From contig JAQGJK010000004.1 of assembly GCA_028290665.1 (NCBI GenBank), forward strand, positions 181,247-245,246: DNA of 64,000 nucleotides, given 5' to 3'. The DNA comes from Devosia sp. (GTDB taxonomy: Bacteria > Pseudomonadota > Alphaproteobacteria > Rhizobiales > Devosiaceae). Positions within the stretch are counted from its first letter, which is position 1, and each line of letters starts with the position of its first letter. Position numbers and translations under genes: made by a program. Below, one piece after another: positions 29,679 through 39,755 of the stretch. Below the pieces are notes generated by a model. That model made no database searches. It was not told the DNA's origin and saw nothing but the letters and a program-made list of their open reading frames with translations.

Positions 29679-30802
29679 GCGGGCCAAGCGCAATCACGCC
29701 GGACCTGTCGACAGCCGTGTTGCAGGCGCTGCCGCAGCCGGTGCTGGTGTGTGGTGAAGGCGGCAGCATTGTGTGGGTGAATTACGCCGCCGAGGCGTTT
29801 TTTGGCGCGTCGGTCAGCGTGCTGTCGCGGCAGCGGCTGGCCGATCTAGTGGCCTTCGGCTCACCGATTCTCGCTGTCGTCGACACGGTGCTGCTGCGCC
29901 GCGCGCCGATGACCGAGTACCGGGTCAGCATCGGCTCGTCCCGGATGGGCGATGATCGCATCGTCGATGCCTTCGCCAGCCCGATTTCCGATACCGATCA
30001 CCGGGTCGCGGTTATCCTCCAGGAACGGACCATGGCGGACAAGATCGACCGCCAGCTGGTCAGCCGCGGCGCGGCCCGCTCGGTGACCGGGCTGGCCTCG
30101 ATGCTGGCGCATGAAATCAAGAACCCGCTCTCGGGCATCCGGGGTGCGGCGCAGCTGCTGGAGCAGAGCGTCACGCCCGAGGAAGTGCCGCTGGCCCGGC
30201 TGATCCGCGAGGAAACCGACCGGATCGTCGACTTGATCGATCGGGTCGAGGTGTTCGGTGACGACCGGCCGGTGGAGCGCGAGCCGATCAACATCCATGT
30301 GGTGCTCGATCGGGTGAAGCTCTTGGCGCGCAACGGCGTCGCCCGCGGCATCGTGTTTTCCGAGGAATATGACCCGTCGCTGCCCCCGGTGTGGGGCAAT
30401 CGCGACCAGCTGATCCAGGTGTTTCTCAACCTCGTCAAGAATGCCGCCGAGGCGCTGCAGGATACATCGAAGCCGGAAATCCGCCTGACTACGGCATTTC
30501 GCCCGGGTATCCGGATATCCGTCGCAGGGATTCTCGATCGCATCTCGCTGCCGCTCGAAATCGTCATCGAGGACAACGGTCCGGGCGTGCCGCAGGATAT
30601 TTTGCCGTTCCTGTTCGACCCGTTCGTCACCACTAAATCCGCCGGTTCGGGATTGGGCCTGGCGCTGGTGGCCAAGATCGTCGGCGATCATGGCGGCGTC
30701 ATCGACAATGACAGCCGGCCCGGCCGCACCCGCTTTCGCGTCCTGCTGCCAGTGGCGACGCTCGCCGCGCACCGATTTATCAATGAGGTCCCGCCGTCAT
30801 GA
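29675..30802 (+). CDS. ntrB: Nitrogen regulation histidine kinase NtrB
   Basis: Cytosolic sensor kinase that phosphorylates NtrC when nitrogen is limiting and dephosphorylates it under PII control. The 375 residues contain an N-terminal PAS domain (about 15-115). The dimerisation domain has the phosphorylated His146 in [22 protein letters not shown]. The ATPase domain shows N-box [10 protein letters not shown]1 [10 protein letters not shown] and G2 [11 protein letters not shown]. No membrane segment is present. It overlaps dusB and ntrC by 4 bases on either side. Confidence 0.96.
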   Translation: MSGPSAITPDLSTAVLQALPQPVLVCGEGGSIVWVNYAAEAFFGASVSVLSRQRLADLVAFGSPILAVVDTVLLRRAPMTEYRVSIGSSRMGDDRIVDAFASPISDTDHRVAVILQERTMADKIDRQLVSRGAARSVTGLASMLAHEIKNPLSGIRGAAQLLEQSVTPEEVPLARLIREETDRIVDLIDRVEVFGDDRPVEREPINIHVVLDRVKLLARNGVARGIVFSEEYDPSLPPVWGNRDQLIQVFLNLVKNAAEALQDTSKPEIRLTTAFRPGIRISVAGILDRISLPLEIVIEDNGPGVPQDILPFLFDPFVTTKSAGSGLGLALVAKIVGDHGGVIDNDSRPGRTRFRVLLPVATLAAHRFINEVPPS

Positions 30803-32247
30803 GCCAAACCATTTTGCTGGCTGACGATGACGCGGCGATCCGCATGGTGCTCAACCAGGCGCTGACCCGCGCCGGCTACGAAGTCCGCCCGACCGGCAAT
30901 CTGTCGACGATGTGGAACTGGGTCAGCCGCGGCGAGGGCGATCTGCTGATCACCGATGTGGCGATGCCGGACGGCAATGCCTTCGACATCATGCCCAAGA
31001 TCAAGAAGCTCCGGCCCGACCTGCCGATGGTGGTGATGAGCGCCCAGAACACCTTCATGACGGCAATTCGCGCCTCGGAGGTCGGGGCGTACGAGTACTT
31101 GCCGAAGCCGTTCGACATCGCCGAAGTGCTGTCCGTCGTTGCCCGGGCGCTCGCCGACGCGCGGAAGCCGACGCCCTCGGAACGCAAGGCTGAGGAACCC
31201 GGCGAGCACATGCCGCTGGTCGGCCGTTCGCCGGCGATGCAGGACATCTACCGAGCGTTGGCCCGGCTGATGCAGACCGATTTGACGGTGATGATCACTG
31301 GCGAAAGCGGCACTGGGAAGGAACTGGTAGCGCGGGCGCTGCACGATTTCGGGAAGCGCCGGAACGGGCCATTCGTCGCTATCAACATGGCGGCAATTCC
31401 GCGCGATCTGATCGAGGCCGAGTTGTTCGGGCATGAGAAGGGGGCCTTCACCGGCGCCACCGCGCGGTCGTCCGGCCGCTTCGAACAGGCCGAGGGTGGC
31501 ACGCTGTTCCTCGACGAAATCGGCGACATGCCGATGGATGCCCAGACCCGGCTGCTGCGCGTGTTGCAGGAGGGCGAATACACCATGGTGGGCGGGCGCA
31601 CCGCCATCAAATCCAATGTCCGCATCGTCGCGGCGACGCATCGCGACCTGTCGCAGATGATCCGGCAGGGGCTGTTCCGCGAGGATCTGTTCTATCGCCT
31701 CAACGTTGTGCCGATCCGCCTGCCGCCGCTGCGCGAACGGGTCGACGACATCGCCGATCTGGTCAGCCATTTTCTGAGGGCCGGCCAGCAGGATGGCGAG
31801 CCGCTGAAATCCATTGCCCCAGACGCCATCCGGCTGATGCAGAACTATTCCTGGCCGGGCAATATCCGGGAGCTCGAAAACCTCGTCCGCCGGCTGTCGG
31901 CGCTCTATGCCGACGAAACCATCTCGCTCGAAATCGTCGAGAACGAACTCAACGTCGCCGACCGCCAGCCGACGCCGACGAGTTCGGGTACCGTGGATGT
32001 TTCGACGGCTGTCGAGGCGCATGTCGCGCAGCTGTTGCGCGAGCACGAGCCGAAACTGCCGCCGGCCGGGCTGTATCAGCGGGTGCTCGACCGGGTCGAA
32101 GCGCCGCTCATCGCCATGGCGCTCAATGCCTGCGGTGGCAATCAGATTCGCGCCGCGGAACTGCTTGGGCTCAACCGCAACACGTTGCGCAAGAAGATTC
32201 GGGCGCACAACATCGAGATCGTCAAGCAGTCCCGTCGGCACGGCTAA
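30799..32247 (+). CDS. ntrC: Nitrogen regulation sigma-54 activator NtrC
   Basis: The 482-residue protein has a receiver domain with phospho-acceptor Asp53 ([11 protein letters not shown]). The AAA+ domain has Walker A GESGTGKE at about 168-175, an intact sigma-54 contact loop GAFTGA at 215-220, and Walker [15 protein letters not shown] Fis-type helix-turn-helix closes it ([20 protein letters not shown]). It activates nitrogen-assimilation promoters with sigma-54. It is translationally coupled to ntrB and followed by 153 bases before ntrY. Confidence 0.97.
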   Translation: MSQTILLADDDAAIRMVLNQALTRAGYEVRPTGNLSTMWNWVSRGEGDLLITDVAMPDGNAFDIMPKIKKLRPDLPMVVMSAQNTFMTAIRASEVGAYEYLPKPFDIAEVLSVVARALADARKPTPSERKAEEPGEHMPLVGRSPAMQDIYRALARLMQTDLTVMITGESGTGKELVARALHDFGKRRNGPFVAINMAAIPRDLIEAELFGHEKGAFTGATARSSGRFEQAEGGTLFLDEIGDMPMDAQTRLLRVLQEGEYTMVGGRTAIKSNVRIVAATHRDLSQMIRQGLFREDLFYRLNVVPIRLPPLRERVDDIADLVSHFLRAGQQDGEPLKSIAPDAIRLMQNYSWPGNIRELENLVRRLSALYADETISLEIVENELNVADRQPTPTSSGTVDVSTAVEAHVAQLLREHEPKLPPAGLYQRVLDRVEAPLIAMALNACGGNQIRAAELLGLNRNTLRKKIRAHNIEIVKQSRRHG

Positions 32248-32400
32248 TCGTAGTAAAAGCTGTGCGAAACAGGACGCTTGCGACCACTGTCACATTTTGG
32301 CAACATTTGGCTTGAACGGTAGCGCCGGATAGGGGAGATTCCGGCGCTGGCCGGGTCTGGCTGGTTCCTGCACAGGGACAGCCCGCACGGGACGCGCGCA

Positions 32401-34749
32401 ATGGACGACAGTTTACCCGCAGGGACAGCACGTTCGGCCCCGTCATTGGGCGCGCTCGGCGCGTTCTTCGGCGCCCGTAACCGCTCGCTGCGGATGCTTG
32501 GGCTGGTCGCGGTGCTGGCCTCGGTGATCATCGCGTCAGGCTCGTTCCTGATCCTGACGGGCGCAGCGCGGCTCGAACTTTCGCGCGAAATGTGGACGGT
32601 CATTTGGATCGTCAACGGGTTGCTGGTCATCGTCGTCGTCGCGCTGGTGCTGACCGAAACGGCGCTGCTGTTCCAGGCCCGGATGCGCCGCCAGCCCGGC
32701 TCGGGCCTCCAACTGCGCATGGTGATGATGTTCGCCATCATTGCCGCGGTGCCCGCCGCACTCGTCGCCGTGGTCGCGACCATCGCGCTCAACCAGGGGC
32801 TCGACCAGTGGTTCTCACAGCGCACGCAATCGATGGTGGAAGCGTCGCGGCTCGTCGCCCGTTCCTACATGATCGAGCACGCGCAGGTTCTGCGCGACGA
32901 CATCATCTGGCTGGCCGAAGAGGTCGAACAGGCGCGCGGCACCTACGAGAACGATCCGACCAAATTTGCCCGCATTCTGACGGCGCTGGCTGTCACTCGC
33001 TCGCTGCCGTTCACATGGCTGATCAACGGTAAGGGCGAGGTGCTGATGCAGGCGCAGATCAACGTACAGAGCTCGCCGCCCCGCTTGCCCGCCGACATAA
33101 CCACCGGGGTGGAGGAGGGGGCGCCGACGCCGATCGCGCCGGGACGCACCAACCTTGTCGGCTCGATCGTCAAGCTGCGCGGTTATACCGACACCTATGT
33201 GTTCGTCGCCCGGCCCGTCGATCCCGAAGTGCTCGAATACATGCGGCTGACCGACGAGAACATCAGCGAGTACCGGGAGTACGCGTCGAACCGGCTGGTG
33301 TTCCAGATCACATTCACCATCATGTATGTCGGCCTTGCCGTGGTGCTGCTGCTGGCGGCGGTGTGGATCGGTATCGCGCTCGCCAACCGCTTCGTCGATC
33401 CGATCCGCAATCTGATGATTGCCTCGGGCCGCGTCAGTCGCGGTGACCTCGATGCGCAGGTGCCGGTGCAGGCCGGACGCGGCGATCTGCGCGATTTGTC
33501 CAACGGCTTCAACCGGATGACCGAGCAGCTGAAAAATCAGCGTGAGGCGTTGGTGCGGGCGAGTGAGATCAACGAGAAGCGCCGGCAATTCACCGAAGCA
33601 GTGGTGGAAGGCGTGTCGGCCGGGGTCGTCGGGCTCGATCCAAACGGCCATGTCACGCTGGTCAACAACCGCGCCTGCGAAATCTTCTCGACCGACGAAA
33701 TCACCCTGATGGGCGAGCCGATCGACGTGCTGGTGCCCGAATTGCGTCCGATCCTCGATCGGGCTCGGTCGGCACGGCGCGGCCAGATGCGCGACCAGAT
33801 CCACCTCGGCCCCGAGCAGGAGCGCCGGACCTATCAGGTGCAGCTGACGCGCGAGGGGACGATGACCGAATCCAAAGGGTTCGTCGTGACGCTCGACGAT
33901 GTCACCGACCTCGAATCGGCGCAGCGAACCAGCGCCTGGGCCGATGTGGCGCGGCGGATTGCCCATGAAATCAAGAACCCGCTGACGCCGATCCAGCTCT
34001 CGGCCGAACGGCTGCGCCGGCGCTATGCCAGCAAACTCAGCGACGATTTCGAAATCTTCGACAAGTGCATCAACACCATCATCCGGCAAGTCGGCGATAT
34101 CGGCCGCATGGTGGACGAGTTTTCTGCATTCGCCCGCATGCCCGAGGCGACGCCGGCGCGCGCCGATCTCAGCGACATCGTGCGGCAGGCAGTGTTCCTT
34201 GAAAGCGTGCGGCTGCCGGAAATCCCGGTGACGACACGGCTGCCGGAAGGCGCGATCTACGCCTATTTCGACAGCCGGCTGATCAGCCAGGTACTGACCA
34301 ATCTTATCAAAAATGCCGTGGAGGCGATCGAGGGCGCGGGGCTCGACAGCATCGCTGATCCCGCGATCCTGGTCGAGGCGCAGGTCGAAGGCCGCATGGC
34401 GCGGATCACCGTGACGGATAATGGCAAGGGCTGGCCCAAGGACAACCGCAACCGGCTGCTCGAGCCCTATATGACGACGCGCGAGAAGGGCACCGGCCTC
34501 GGCCTCGCCATCGTCGCGCGCATCATCGAGCAGCATGGCGGCACCGTGGAACTGATCGATGCGGAGCCCGACGCCAATGGCCGCGTCGGTGCCAGCTTCA
34601 CGTTCACCCTGCCGCTGAGCGACCCGCTGGTTCTGCCGGCACCGGCGGCCGAATTCTATCCTGAGAGCGAAATCGACCAGGCTGCCGCAAAAACAGCTGA
34701 AATACCAACGAGTGAGGGGCCGCCTATTCCGGCGGTAGCGGACACATAA
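32401..34749 (+). CDS. ntrY: Sensor histidine kinase NtrY
   Basis: A 782-residue membrane kinase. Three hydrophobic segments lie near residues 32-54, 64-90 and 106-128, followed by an extracytoplasmic sensing region (about 130-298) and another segment near 300-328. A HAMP domain (ANRFVDPIRNLMIASGRVSRGDL), a PAS domain and the kinase core follow. The core has His522 in [30 protein letters not shown] and GTGLGLAIV. It pairs with NtrX; in other alphaproteobacteria NtrYX is tied to nitrogen, redox or envelope signals. It overlaps ntrX by one base. Confidence 0.96.
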   Translation: MDDSLPAGTARSAPSLGALGAFFGARNRSLRMLGLVAVLASVIIASGSFLILTGAARLELSREMWTVIWIVNGLLVIVVVALVLTETALLFQARMRRQPGSGLQLRMVMMFAIIAAVPAALVAVVATIALNQGLDQWFSQRTQSMVEASRLVARSYMIEHAQVLRDDIIWLAEEVEQARGTYENDPTKFARILTALAVTRSLPFTWLINGKGEVLMQAQINVQSSPPRLPADITTGVEEGAPTPIAPGRTNLVGSIVKLRGYTDTYVFVARPVDPEVLEYMRLTDENISEYREYASNRLVFQITFTIMYVGLAVVLLLAAVWIGIALANRFVDPIRNLMIASGRVSRGDLDAQVPVQAGRGDLRDLSNGFNRMTEQLKNQREALVRASEINEKRRQFTEAVVEGVSAGVVGLDPNGHVTLVNNRACEIFSTDEITLMGEPIDVLVPELRPILDRARSARRGQMRDQIHLGPEQERRTYQVQLTREGTMTESKGFVVTLDDVTDLESAQRTSAWADVARRIAHEIKNPLTPIQLSAERLRRRYASKLSDDFEIFDKCINTIIRQVGDIGRMVDEFSAFARMPEATPARADLSDIVRQAVFLESVRLPEIPVTTRLPEGAIYAYFDSRLISQVLTNLIKNAVEAIEGAGLDSIADPAILVEAQVEGRMARITVTDNGKGWPKDNRNRLLEPYMTTREKGTGLGLAIVARIIEQHGGTVELIDAEPDANGRVGASFTFTLPLSDPLVLPAPAAEFYPESEIDQAAAKTAEIPTSEGPPIPAVADT

Positions 34750-36131
34750 TGGCGCGCGATATTCTGATCATCGACGACGAAAACGACATCCGCGACCTGA
34801 TCGCCGGGATTCTGGAGGATGAAGGCTATGAGGCGCGGCAGGCCCACGACGCCGATTCGGCCCTCAACGAAATCGCCCGGCGGCGACCGAGCCTGGTGTT
34901 TCTCGACATCTGGATGCAGGGTAGCCGGCTCGACGGGCTGCAACTGCTCGACGTGTTTCAATCCCAGCATCCGGAAATGCCGGTGGTGATGATCTCGGGG
35001 CACGGCAATGTCGAAACCGCCGTCTCGGCGATCCGGCGCGGCGCTTATGATTACATCGAAAAACCGTTCAAGATCGACCGGTTGCTGCTGATCACTCAGC
35101 GGGCGATGGAGGCCAGCCGGCTCAAGACCGAAGTCGCCGAGCTGAAGGAACGCGGCGCCGGTAGCGCTGTCGATATCGTGGGGTCGTCGCCGGCGCTGCA
35201 GCAGGTGCGCGGGCTGATCGAGAAATCTGCGCCGACCAATTCGCGGGTGTTCATTTCCGGACCATCGGGCGCCGGCAAGGGACTAGTAGCGCGCTCGATC
35301 CACCAGAAAAGCCTCCGCACCGAAGCGCCGTTCATCGAAATCAACGCGTCGCTGTATGGTCCGGATGAAGTGCCGGTGGTGCTGTTCGGGCGCGAATCGC
35401 GCGAACGTTCGGGGCTGATGAAATCGGAGGTCGGCGCTCTCGAACGCGCCCATGGCGGCACGCTGTATCTGTCCGAAATCACCAGCCTGCCGGTCGCCAC
35501 CCAGGCGGTGCTGCTGCGGACCCTCGTCGAAAACAAGTTCAACCGCGTCGGCGGGCAGATGCCGGTACCGATCGACGTTCGCATCATCGCCTCGAGTTCG
35601 CAAAACGTTGCGGCGCTGATTGAGTCAGGCGATTTCCGCTCCGATCTTTTCCATCGTCTGTCCATCGTCCCGGTGCAGATGACGCCGATCAAGGAGCGGC
35701 GCGAAGACGTCCCACCGCTGGTGGAGATTTTCATCGAGCAAATCTGTCGCATGCACAATTTGCCGCGCCTCGCCATCGGCGAGGATGCGATGGCGGTGCT
35801 GCAGGCGCAGGACTGGCCCGGCAATGCCCGGCAGCTGCGCAATTCGATCGAGCGGCTGCTGATCCTGATGAAGGGGCAGGCGCCCGAGAACGGCACCATT
35901 TCGGCGGCGATGCTGCCCTCCGACATCGGCGAAGTGCTGCCGACGGTCGGCGACACCGATGCCTCGGCGCATCTGATGAGCCTGCCGCTGCGTGACGCGC
36001 GCGAAGTGTTCGAGCGACAATATCTGCTGGCGCAGATCGAGCGCTTCGGCGGCAACATTTCCCGCACCGCCGAATTCGTCGGCATGGAGCGCAGTGCCCT
36101 GCACCGCAAGATCAAATCGCTCGGCCTGTGA
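34749..36131 (+). CDS. ntrX: Response regulator NtrX
   Basis: NtrC-family regulator of 460 residues. The receiver domain has Asp53 (LVFLDIWMQG), the AAA+ domain has Walker A GPSGAGKG (about 171-178), and a Fis-type helix-turn-helix ends it (GNISRTAEFVGMERSALHRKIKSLGL). The sigma-54 loop GAFTGA is absent: that region reads FGRESRERSGLMKSEVGALERAHGG. It therefore probably does not act as a standard sigma-54 activator, which agrees with what is known of NtrX in several alphaproteobacteria. hfq follows after 151 bases. Confidence 0.95.
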   Translation: MARDILIIDDENDIRDLIAGILEDEGYEARQAHDADSALNEIARRRPSLVFLDIWMQGSRLDGLQLLDVFQSQHPEMPVVMISGHGNVETAVSAIRRGAYDYIEKPFKIDRLLLITQRAMEASRLKTEVAELKERGAGSAVDIVGSSPALQQVRGLIEKSAPTNSRVFISGPSGAGKGLVARSIHQKSLRTEAPFIEINASLYGPDEVPVVLFGRESRERSGLMKSEVGALERAHGGTLYLSEITSLPVATQAVLLRTLVENKFNRVGGQMPVPIDVRIIASSSQNVAALIESGDFRSDLFHRLSIVPVQMTPIKERREDVPPLVEIFIEQICRMHNLPRLAIGEDAMAVLQAQDWPGNARQLRNSIERLLILMKGQAPENGTISAAMLPSDIGEVLPTVGDTDASAHLMSLPLRDAREVFERQYLLAQIERFGGNISRTAEFVGMERSALHRKIKSLGL

Positions 36132-36282
36132 GCCCTGAGACTGGGTAGGCATGCCGGAACGGCTGTGCCATAGTTGGTACGCCTGAACACAGGTACGGGG
36201 GCAGGGCGGCGGCGACTGTTCCCGAAACGACGTGTGACCTCCCACATCGCGTCGTGGCGAATGCCGCTACAAGAGGCTAAAA

Positions 36283-36531
36283 ATGCCCAGCGAAAAGACT
36301 CAGAACCTGCAAGACGCGTTCCTCAATCACATCCGCAAGCAGAAAATCCCCGTCACGATTTTCTTGGTCAACGGGGTCAAGCTGCAGGGCGTGATCACCT
36401 GGTTCGACAATTTCTGCCTGCTGCTGCGGCGCGACGCGCAATCGCAGCTGGTGTACAAGCACGCGATCTCGACGATCATGCCTGGTGCTCCGATCCAGCT
36501 GTTCGATCCAGAGACGGTTATCGAAGCCTGA
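36283..36531 (+). CDS. hfq: RNA chaperone Hfq
   Basis: An 82-residue Sm-like protein that pairs small RNAs with messages. Sm1 is [40 protein letters not shown] and Sm2 is [11 protein letters not shown]. The short C-terminus is usual for alphaproteobacteria. The ATG has AAGAGG upstream. The 151-base leader after ntrX probably carries its own promoter. hflX follows 3 bases after the stop. Confidence 0.97.
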   Translation: MPSEKTQNLQDAFLNHIRKQKIPVTIFLVNGVKLQGVITWFDNFCLLLRRDAQSQLVYKHAISTIMPGAPIQLFDPETVIEA

Positions 36532-36534
36532 CCG

Positions 36535-37911
36535 ATGAACGACAACGACGAAGATGACATCCATCGCGGCGGACCCGCGGCTTTTGTCGACCAGCGCACG
36601 GCGCCGACACGGGCCGGGCTGCTGTGCCCGGACGTGCGGGGCCAGCATAGCCTGCACCCGATCGAAAGCCGCAAGGCTGAGTTCGAGGGGCTGGCGAGCG
36701 CCATCCGGCTCGACATCGTGTTCTCCGAGGTGATCAAAGTCCGCGACGTACGGCCGGCGACCTTCATGGGTGCCGGTACCGTCGAGACCATCGGCAAGCG
36801 GGTCAAGGACGAGGAGATCGAACTGCTGCTGGTCGATACGGCGCTGACGCCGATCCAGCAGCGCAACCTCGAACGGGAAACCGGCGCCAAGGTGCTGGAT
36901 CGCACGGCGCTGATCCTCGAGATTTTCGGCGAGCGCGCCGCGACGCGCGAAGGCGTGCTGCAGGTCGAATTAGCCCATCTCAACTACCAGAAGGGGCGGC
37001 TGGTGCGCAGCTGGACCCATCTTGAACGCCAGCGCGGTTCGGGTGGCTTCGGCTTCATGGGCGGCCCCGGCGAGACCCAGCTCGAAAGCGATCGGCGGCT
37101 GCTGCAGGACCGGATCCAGTTGCTCGAGGCGCGCATCGACAAGGTCAAGCGCACCCGCGAGCAGCAGCGCCGCACCCGCGACGAGACACCGTTCCTGATC
37201 GTGGCGCTGGTCGGCTACACCAATTCCGGCAAATCGACGCTGTTCAACACGCTGACCGGCGCCGAAGTGTTTGCCAAGGACCTGCTGTTCGCGACTCTCG
37301 ACACCACGGTGCGGAAAATCGTGCTGCCGCATGGACGCGAAGTGATGCTGAGCGACACGGTGGGCTTCGTCGCCGACCTGCCGACCATGCTGGTCGCGGC
37401 GTTCCGGGCCACTTTGGAGGAGGTCACGCAGGCCGATGTCATCCTGCATGTCCGCGACGTCGCCAATCCCGATCATCTGGCGCAGGCGCAGGATGTGCTG
37501 ATGGTGCTGGCCGACCTCGGCGTCACGCCCGAGAACAAGGCGATCATAGAAGTCTGGAACAAGATCGACCTGCTCGGACTCGACGATCTCGGCGGCCGGC
37601 CGACGCTTGAGGCAGCCGTGCCGGCCGGCAAGGTCGTCGCGGCGGTGCCGGTATCGGCGATCACCGGGGAGGGGCTCCCGGCCCTAAGCCAGGCGATCGA
37701 GGATGCGCTGTCGCTGCAGAGCCGCAGCTATCGCGTCCACGTACCGCACAGTGCCGGCGGCGATATTGGCTGGCTTCACAACCACGCCGAGGTCATTGTC
37801 CGCGAACTGCCGACCGAGCAAGGGTCGGACTTTGTTGTCCGGGTGGAGCCGCGACACCGCATGGCGTTCCTCGAACGCTTCAACGGCCGGATCGAGAACC
37901 TAGATTCCTGA
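36535..37911 (+). CDS. hflX: GTPase HflX
   Basis: Ribosome-associated GTPase of 458 residues; E. coli HflX splits stalled ribosomes under stress. The N-terminal HflX domain includes RPATFMGAGTVETIGKRV. A basic coiled linker (GGPGETQLESDRRLLQDRIQLLEARIDKVKRTREQQRRTR) leads to the GTPase core, with G1 VGYTNSGKSTLFN, G3 DTVGFVADLP and G4 NKIDLL. It ends by overlapping the converging mazG gene by 12 bases. Confidence 0.96.
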   Translation: MNDNDEDDIHRGGPAAFVDQRTAPTRAGLLCPDVRGQHSLHPIESRKAEFEGLASAIRLDIVFSEVIKVRDVRPATFMGAGTVETIGKRVKDEEIELLLVDTALTPIQQRNLERETGAKVLDRTALILEIFGERAATREGVLQVELAHLNYQKGRLVRSWTHLERQRGSGGFGFMGGPGETQLESDRRLLQDRIQLLEARIDKVKRTREQQRRTRDETPFLIVALVGYTNSGKSTLFNTLTGAEVFAKDLLFATLDTTVRKIVLPHGREVMLSDTVGFVADLPTMLVAAFRATLEEVTQADVILHVRDVANPDHLAQAQDVLMVLADLGVTPENKAIIEVWNKIDLLGLDDLGGRPTLEAAVPAGKVVAAVPVSAITGEGLPALSQAIEDALSLQSRSYRVHVPHSAGGDIGWLHNHAEVIVRELPTEQGSDFVVRVEPRHRMAFLERFNGRIENLDS

Positions 37912-38712
37912 TTTGTCGGCGGCGCGGATCTCGTTCCAGTAGCCATCGAGGCGCGCAAGGCCGGCGGCTTCGAGCGCAACACCGTCGGCGTCAGCCCGAG
38001 CTTCGACGTGATTGAATCGCCTGGTGAATTTGAGGTTGGCATCGCGCAGGGCGGCCTCCGGGTCGACGCCGAGATGCCGTGCGAGATTGGCGACCGAGAA
38101 CAGCAGGTCGCCGATTTCCTCATGCGTTGCGGCGGTATCGTCTGCGTCAGCCGCCTCGATGACTTCGACAAGCTCCTCGGTGACTTTGGCGACCACGCTG
38201 TCGCGATCCGGCCAGTCGAAGCCGACGCGGGCGGCGCGTTTCGCCAGCCTTTCGGCCCGCGCCAGGGCGGGCAGGGTGATCGCCACATCGTCGAGTATCG
38301 AGGTTTTTTCCTGATTTTTCAGTGACTTGGCCTGCCTCTCGGCCGCTTTGACAGTTTCCCAGCTTTCCTTGGCCCGTTCAGCATTGGCTGCGGCCACGTC
38401 GCCAAACACATGCGGATGGCGGCGGATCAGCTTGGTGGTGATGGCGAGGATGACGTCGCCGATGTCAAAGTGGCCGGCCTCGGCGGCCAGTTGCGCGTGG
38501 TAGATCGGCTGCAGCAGCAGATCGCCCAGTTCCTCGCGCAGATCGTCGAAATCGCCGCGATCGATGGCATCGGCCACCTCATAGGCTTCCTCGATGGTGT
38601 AGTTGCGGATGCTGGCGAAATCCTGCTCGAGATCCCACGGGCAGCCGGTCAGCGGATCGCGCAGCCGCGCCATGATCTCGATGAGGCGGGACAGGTCGCG
38701 TGAGGGTTCCAT
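37900..38712 (-). CDS. mazG: Nucleoside triphosphate pyrophosphohydrolase MazG
   Basis: Hydrolyses (d)NTPs to monophosphates and pyrophosphate. The 270-residue protein holds two MazG folds. The first has RLRDPLTGCPWDLEQDFASIRNYTIEEAYEVADAIDRGDFDDLREELGDLLLQ with the EExxE and ExxD metal ligands. The second has KVTEELVEVIEAADADDTAATHEEIGDLLFSVANLARHLGVDPE. The start is the ATG at 38712, where homology begins, although no strong ribosome site precedes it. The 3' end overlaps hflX by 12 bases in convergent orientation. Confidence 0.94.
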   Translation of the reverse strand: MEPSRDLSRLIEIMARLRDPLTGCPWDLEQDFASIRNYTIEEAYEVADAIDRGDFDDLREELGDLLLQPIYHAQLAAEAGHFDIGDVILAITTKLIRRHPHVFGDVAAANAERAKESWETVKAAERQAKSLKNQEKTSILDDVAITLPALARAERLAKRAARVGFDWPDRDSVVAKVTEELVEVIEAADADDTAATHEEIGDLLFSVANLARHLGVDPEAALRDANLKFTRRFNHVEARADADGVALEAAGLARLDGYWNEIRAADKSGI

Positions 38713-38820
38713 GACAGGCTCGGTGCAGTGGGAGGGAATGGGGAAACTACCGGGCAGAGGGTCGAGAGGCCAGTGCGACGTGACGTTGGGGCGCTGGCAA
38801 ACTCTCCTTCTGCCATTCGC

Positions 38821-38834
38821 ATAATATATATTAT
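38821..38834. repeat. AT-only 14-base palindrome upstream of mazG
   Basis: ATAATATATATTAT is a perfect palindrome of A and T in an otherwise GC-rich region. It lies about 110 bases upstream of the mazG start, between mazG and the metallo-hydrolase gene (both minus strand). It could be part of a promoter (an AT-rich -10 region for mazG) or an operator. Confidence 0.5.
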
Positions 38835-38909
38835 GGAACCTTTTGTTGTGTGGGAGAGCCCGAAACGCTGGGGATTGGTGCGCTACAGACCACCGCACCG
38901 TGGCGGCGA

Positions 38910-39755
38910 TTATTCCGATGGGCCTTCGATAACGCCGTTGGTGATGTCGAGGCGCATGCCGTCGAAGGCTGGCGCCACATGGCCCGGCGTTTGGGCGGCG
39001 ACGGTGTCGTAGTCCATATCGATGTGGAGGTTGGTTAGGATCGCCTGGCGCGGCGCCAGCCGTTCGACCAGCTCCAGCGCCTCCGGCAAGCTCAGATGGC
39101 TCGGGTGCGGGAACGGCCGCAAAGCATCGAGCACCCACAGATCGAGCCCGCTGACCGCCCGGATCGAGCGGTCGGGAATGCCGCTGAGGTCGCAGGAATA
39201 GGCAAAGCTACCGACGCGGAAGCCGAGCGAGGTGATGGTGCCGTGCTGCTGGACGAACGGTAGCACGGCGATGCTGCCGCCCGGGCCGTCGATGTTGATT
39301 TCGTCATCGGGCTCGATGATGTGCTGATCGAGGATCGGCGGATAATCGCTGCCGGGCGGCGCGGTGAAGCAATAGGCAAACGCCGAGACGATGCGTTGGC
39401 CGGTATCCTCGGCAAAATACACTGGCACGCGTCGGCGCATGTTCAAAGCCAATGCGCGCAGGTCGTCGATGCCGTGGATGTGGTCGGCATGGGCGTGGGT
39501 GTAGAGCACGGCATCCACCCGATCGACATCGGCGTCGAGCAGTTGCTCGCGCAGGTCGCAGCCGGTGTCGATGACGATCCGGGTCGGCTGCTCGATGCCG
39601 GCGGTGAGCCCCTCCAGCAGCAGCGAACAGCGGCGGCGGCGGTTCTTGGGATTTGCCGGATCGCAATCGCCCCAATTGCCGCCGACGCGCGGCACGCCGC
39701 CCGACGAGCCACAGCCGAGGATGGTCGCGATGATGCGTTCGGCCGGTGCGCTCAC
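38910..39755 (-). CDS. MBL-fold phosphodiesterase-like hydrolase (PhnP-like)
   Basis: The 281-residue protein has the PhnP/RNase Z-like start ATILGCGSSGGVPRVGGNWGDCDPANPKNRRRRCSLLLE. It carries the metal site YTHAHADHIHGIDDLRAL (HxHxDH), CDLSGIP as the next ligand region and LTNLHIDMDY near the end. The opening cysteine pattern GDCDPANPKNRRRRCS matches PhnP-like proteins that hydrolyse cyclic phosphodiesters. The GTG start overlaps the tatD stop (GTGA), and the tatD-MBL pair is standard in rhizobia. Its physiological substrate is not known to me. Confidence 0.9.
   Translation of the reverse strand: MSAPAERIIATILGCGSSGGVPRVGGNWGDCDPANPKNRRRRCSLLLEGLTAGIEQPTRIVIDTGCDLREQLLDADVDRVDAVLYTHAHADHIHGIDDLRALALNMRRRVPVYFAEDTGQRIVSAFAYCFTAPPGSDYPPILDQHIIEPDDEINIDGPGGSIAVLPFVQQHGTITSLGFRVGSFAYSCDLSGIPDRSIRAVSGLDLWVLDALRPFPHPSHLSLPEALELVERLAPRQAILTNLHIDMDYDTVAAQTPGHVAPAFDGMRLDITNGVIEGPSE

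Noticed and set aside
32308..32330. Sigma-54 promoter between ntrC and ntrY
   Set aside because: TTGGCAACATTTGGCTT looks like a -24/-12 element, but the spacing between GG and GC is one base too short, which normally abolishes sigma-54 recognition.
38834..39012. Plus-strand ORF starting after the AT palindrome (MEPFVVWESPKR...)
   Set aside because: Its first third lies in the spacer but the rest runs antisense to the metallo-hydrolase gene, and no ribosome site precedes it.
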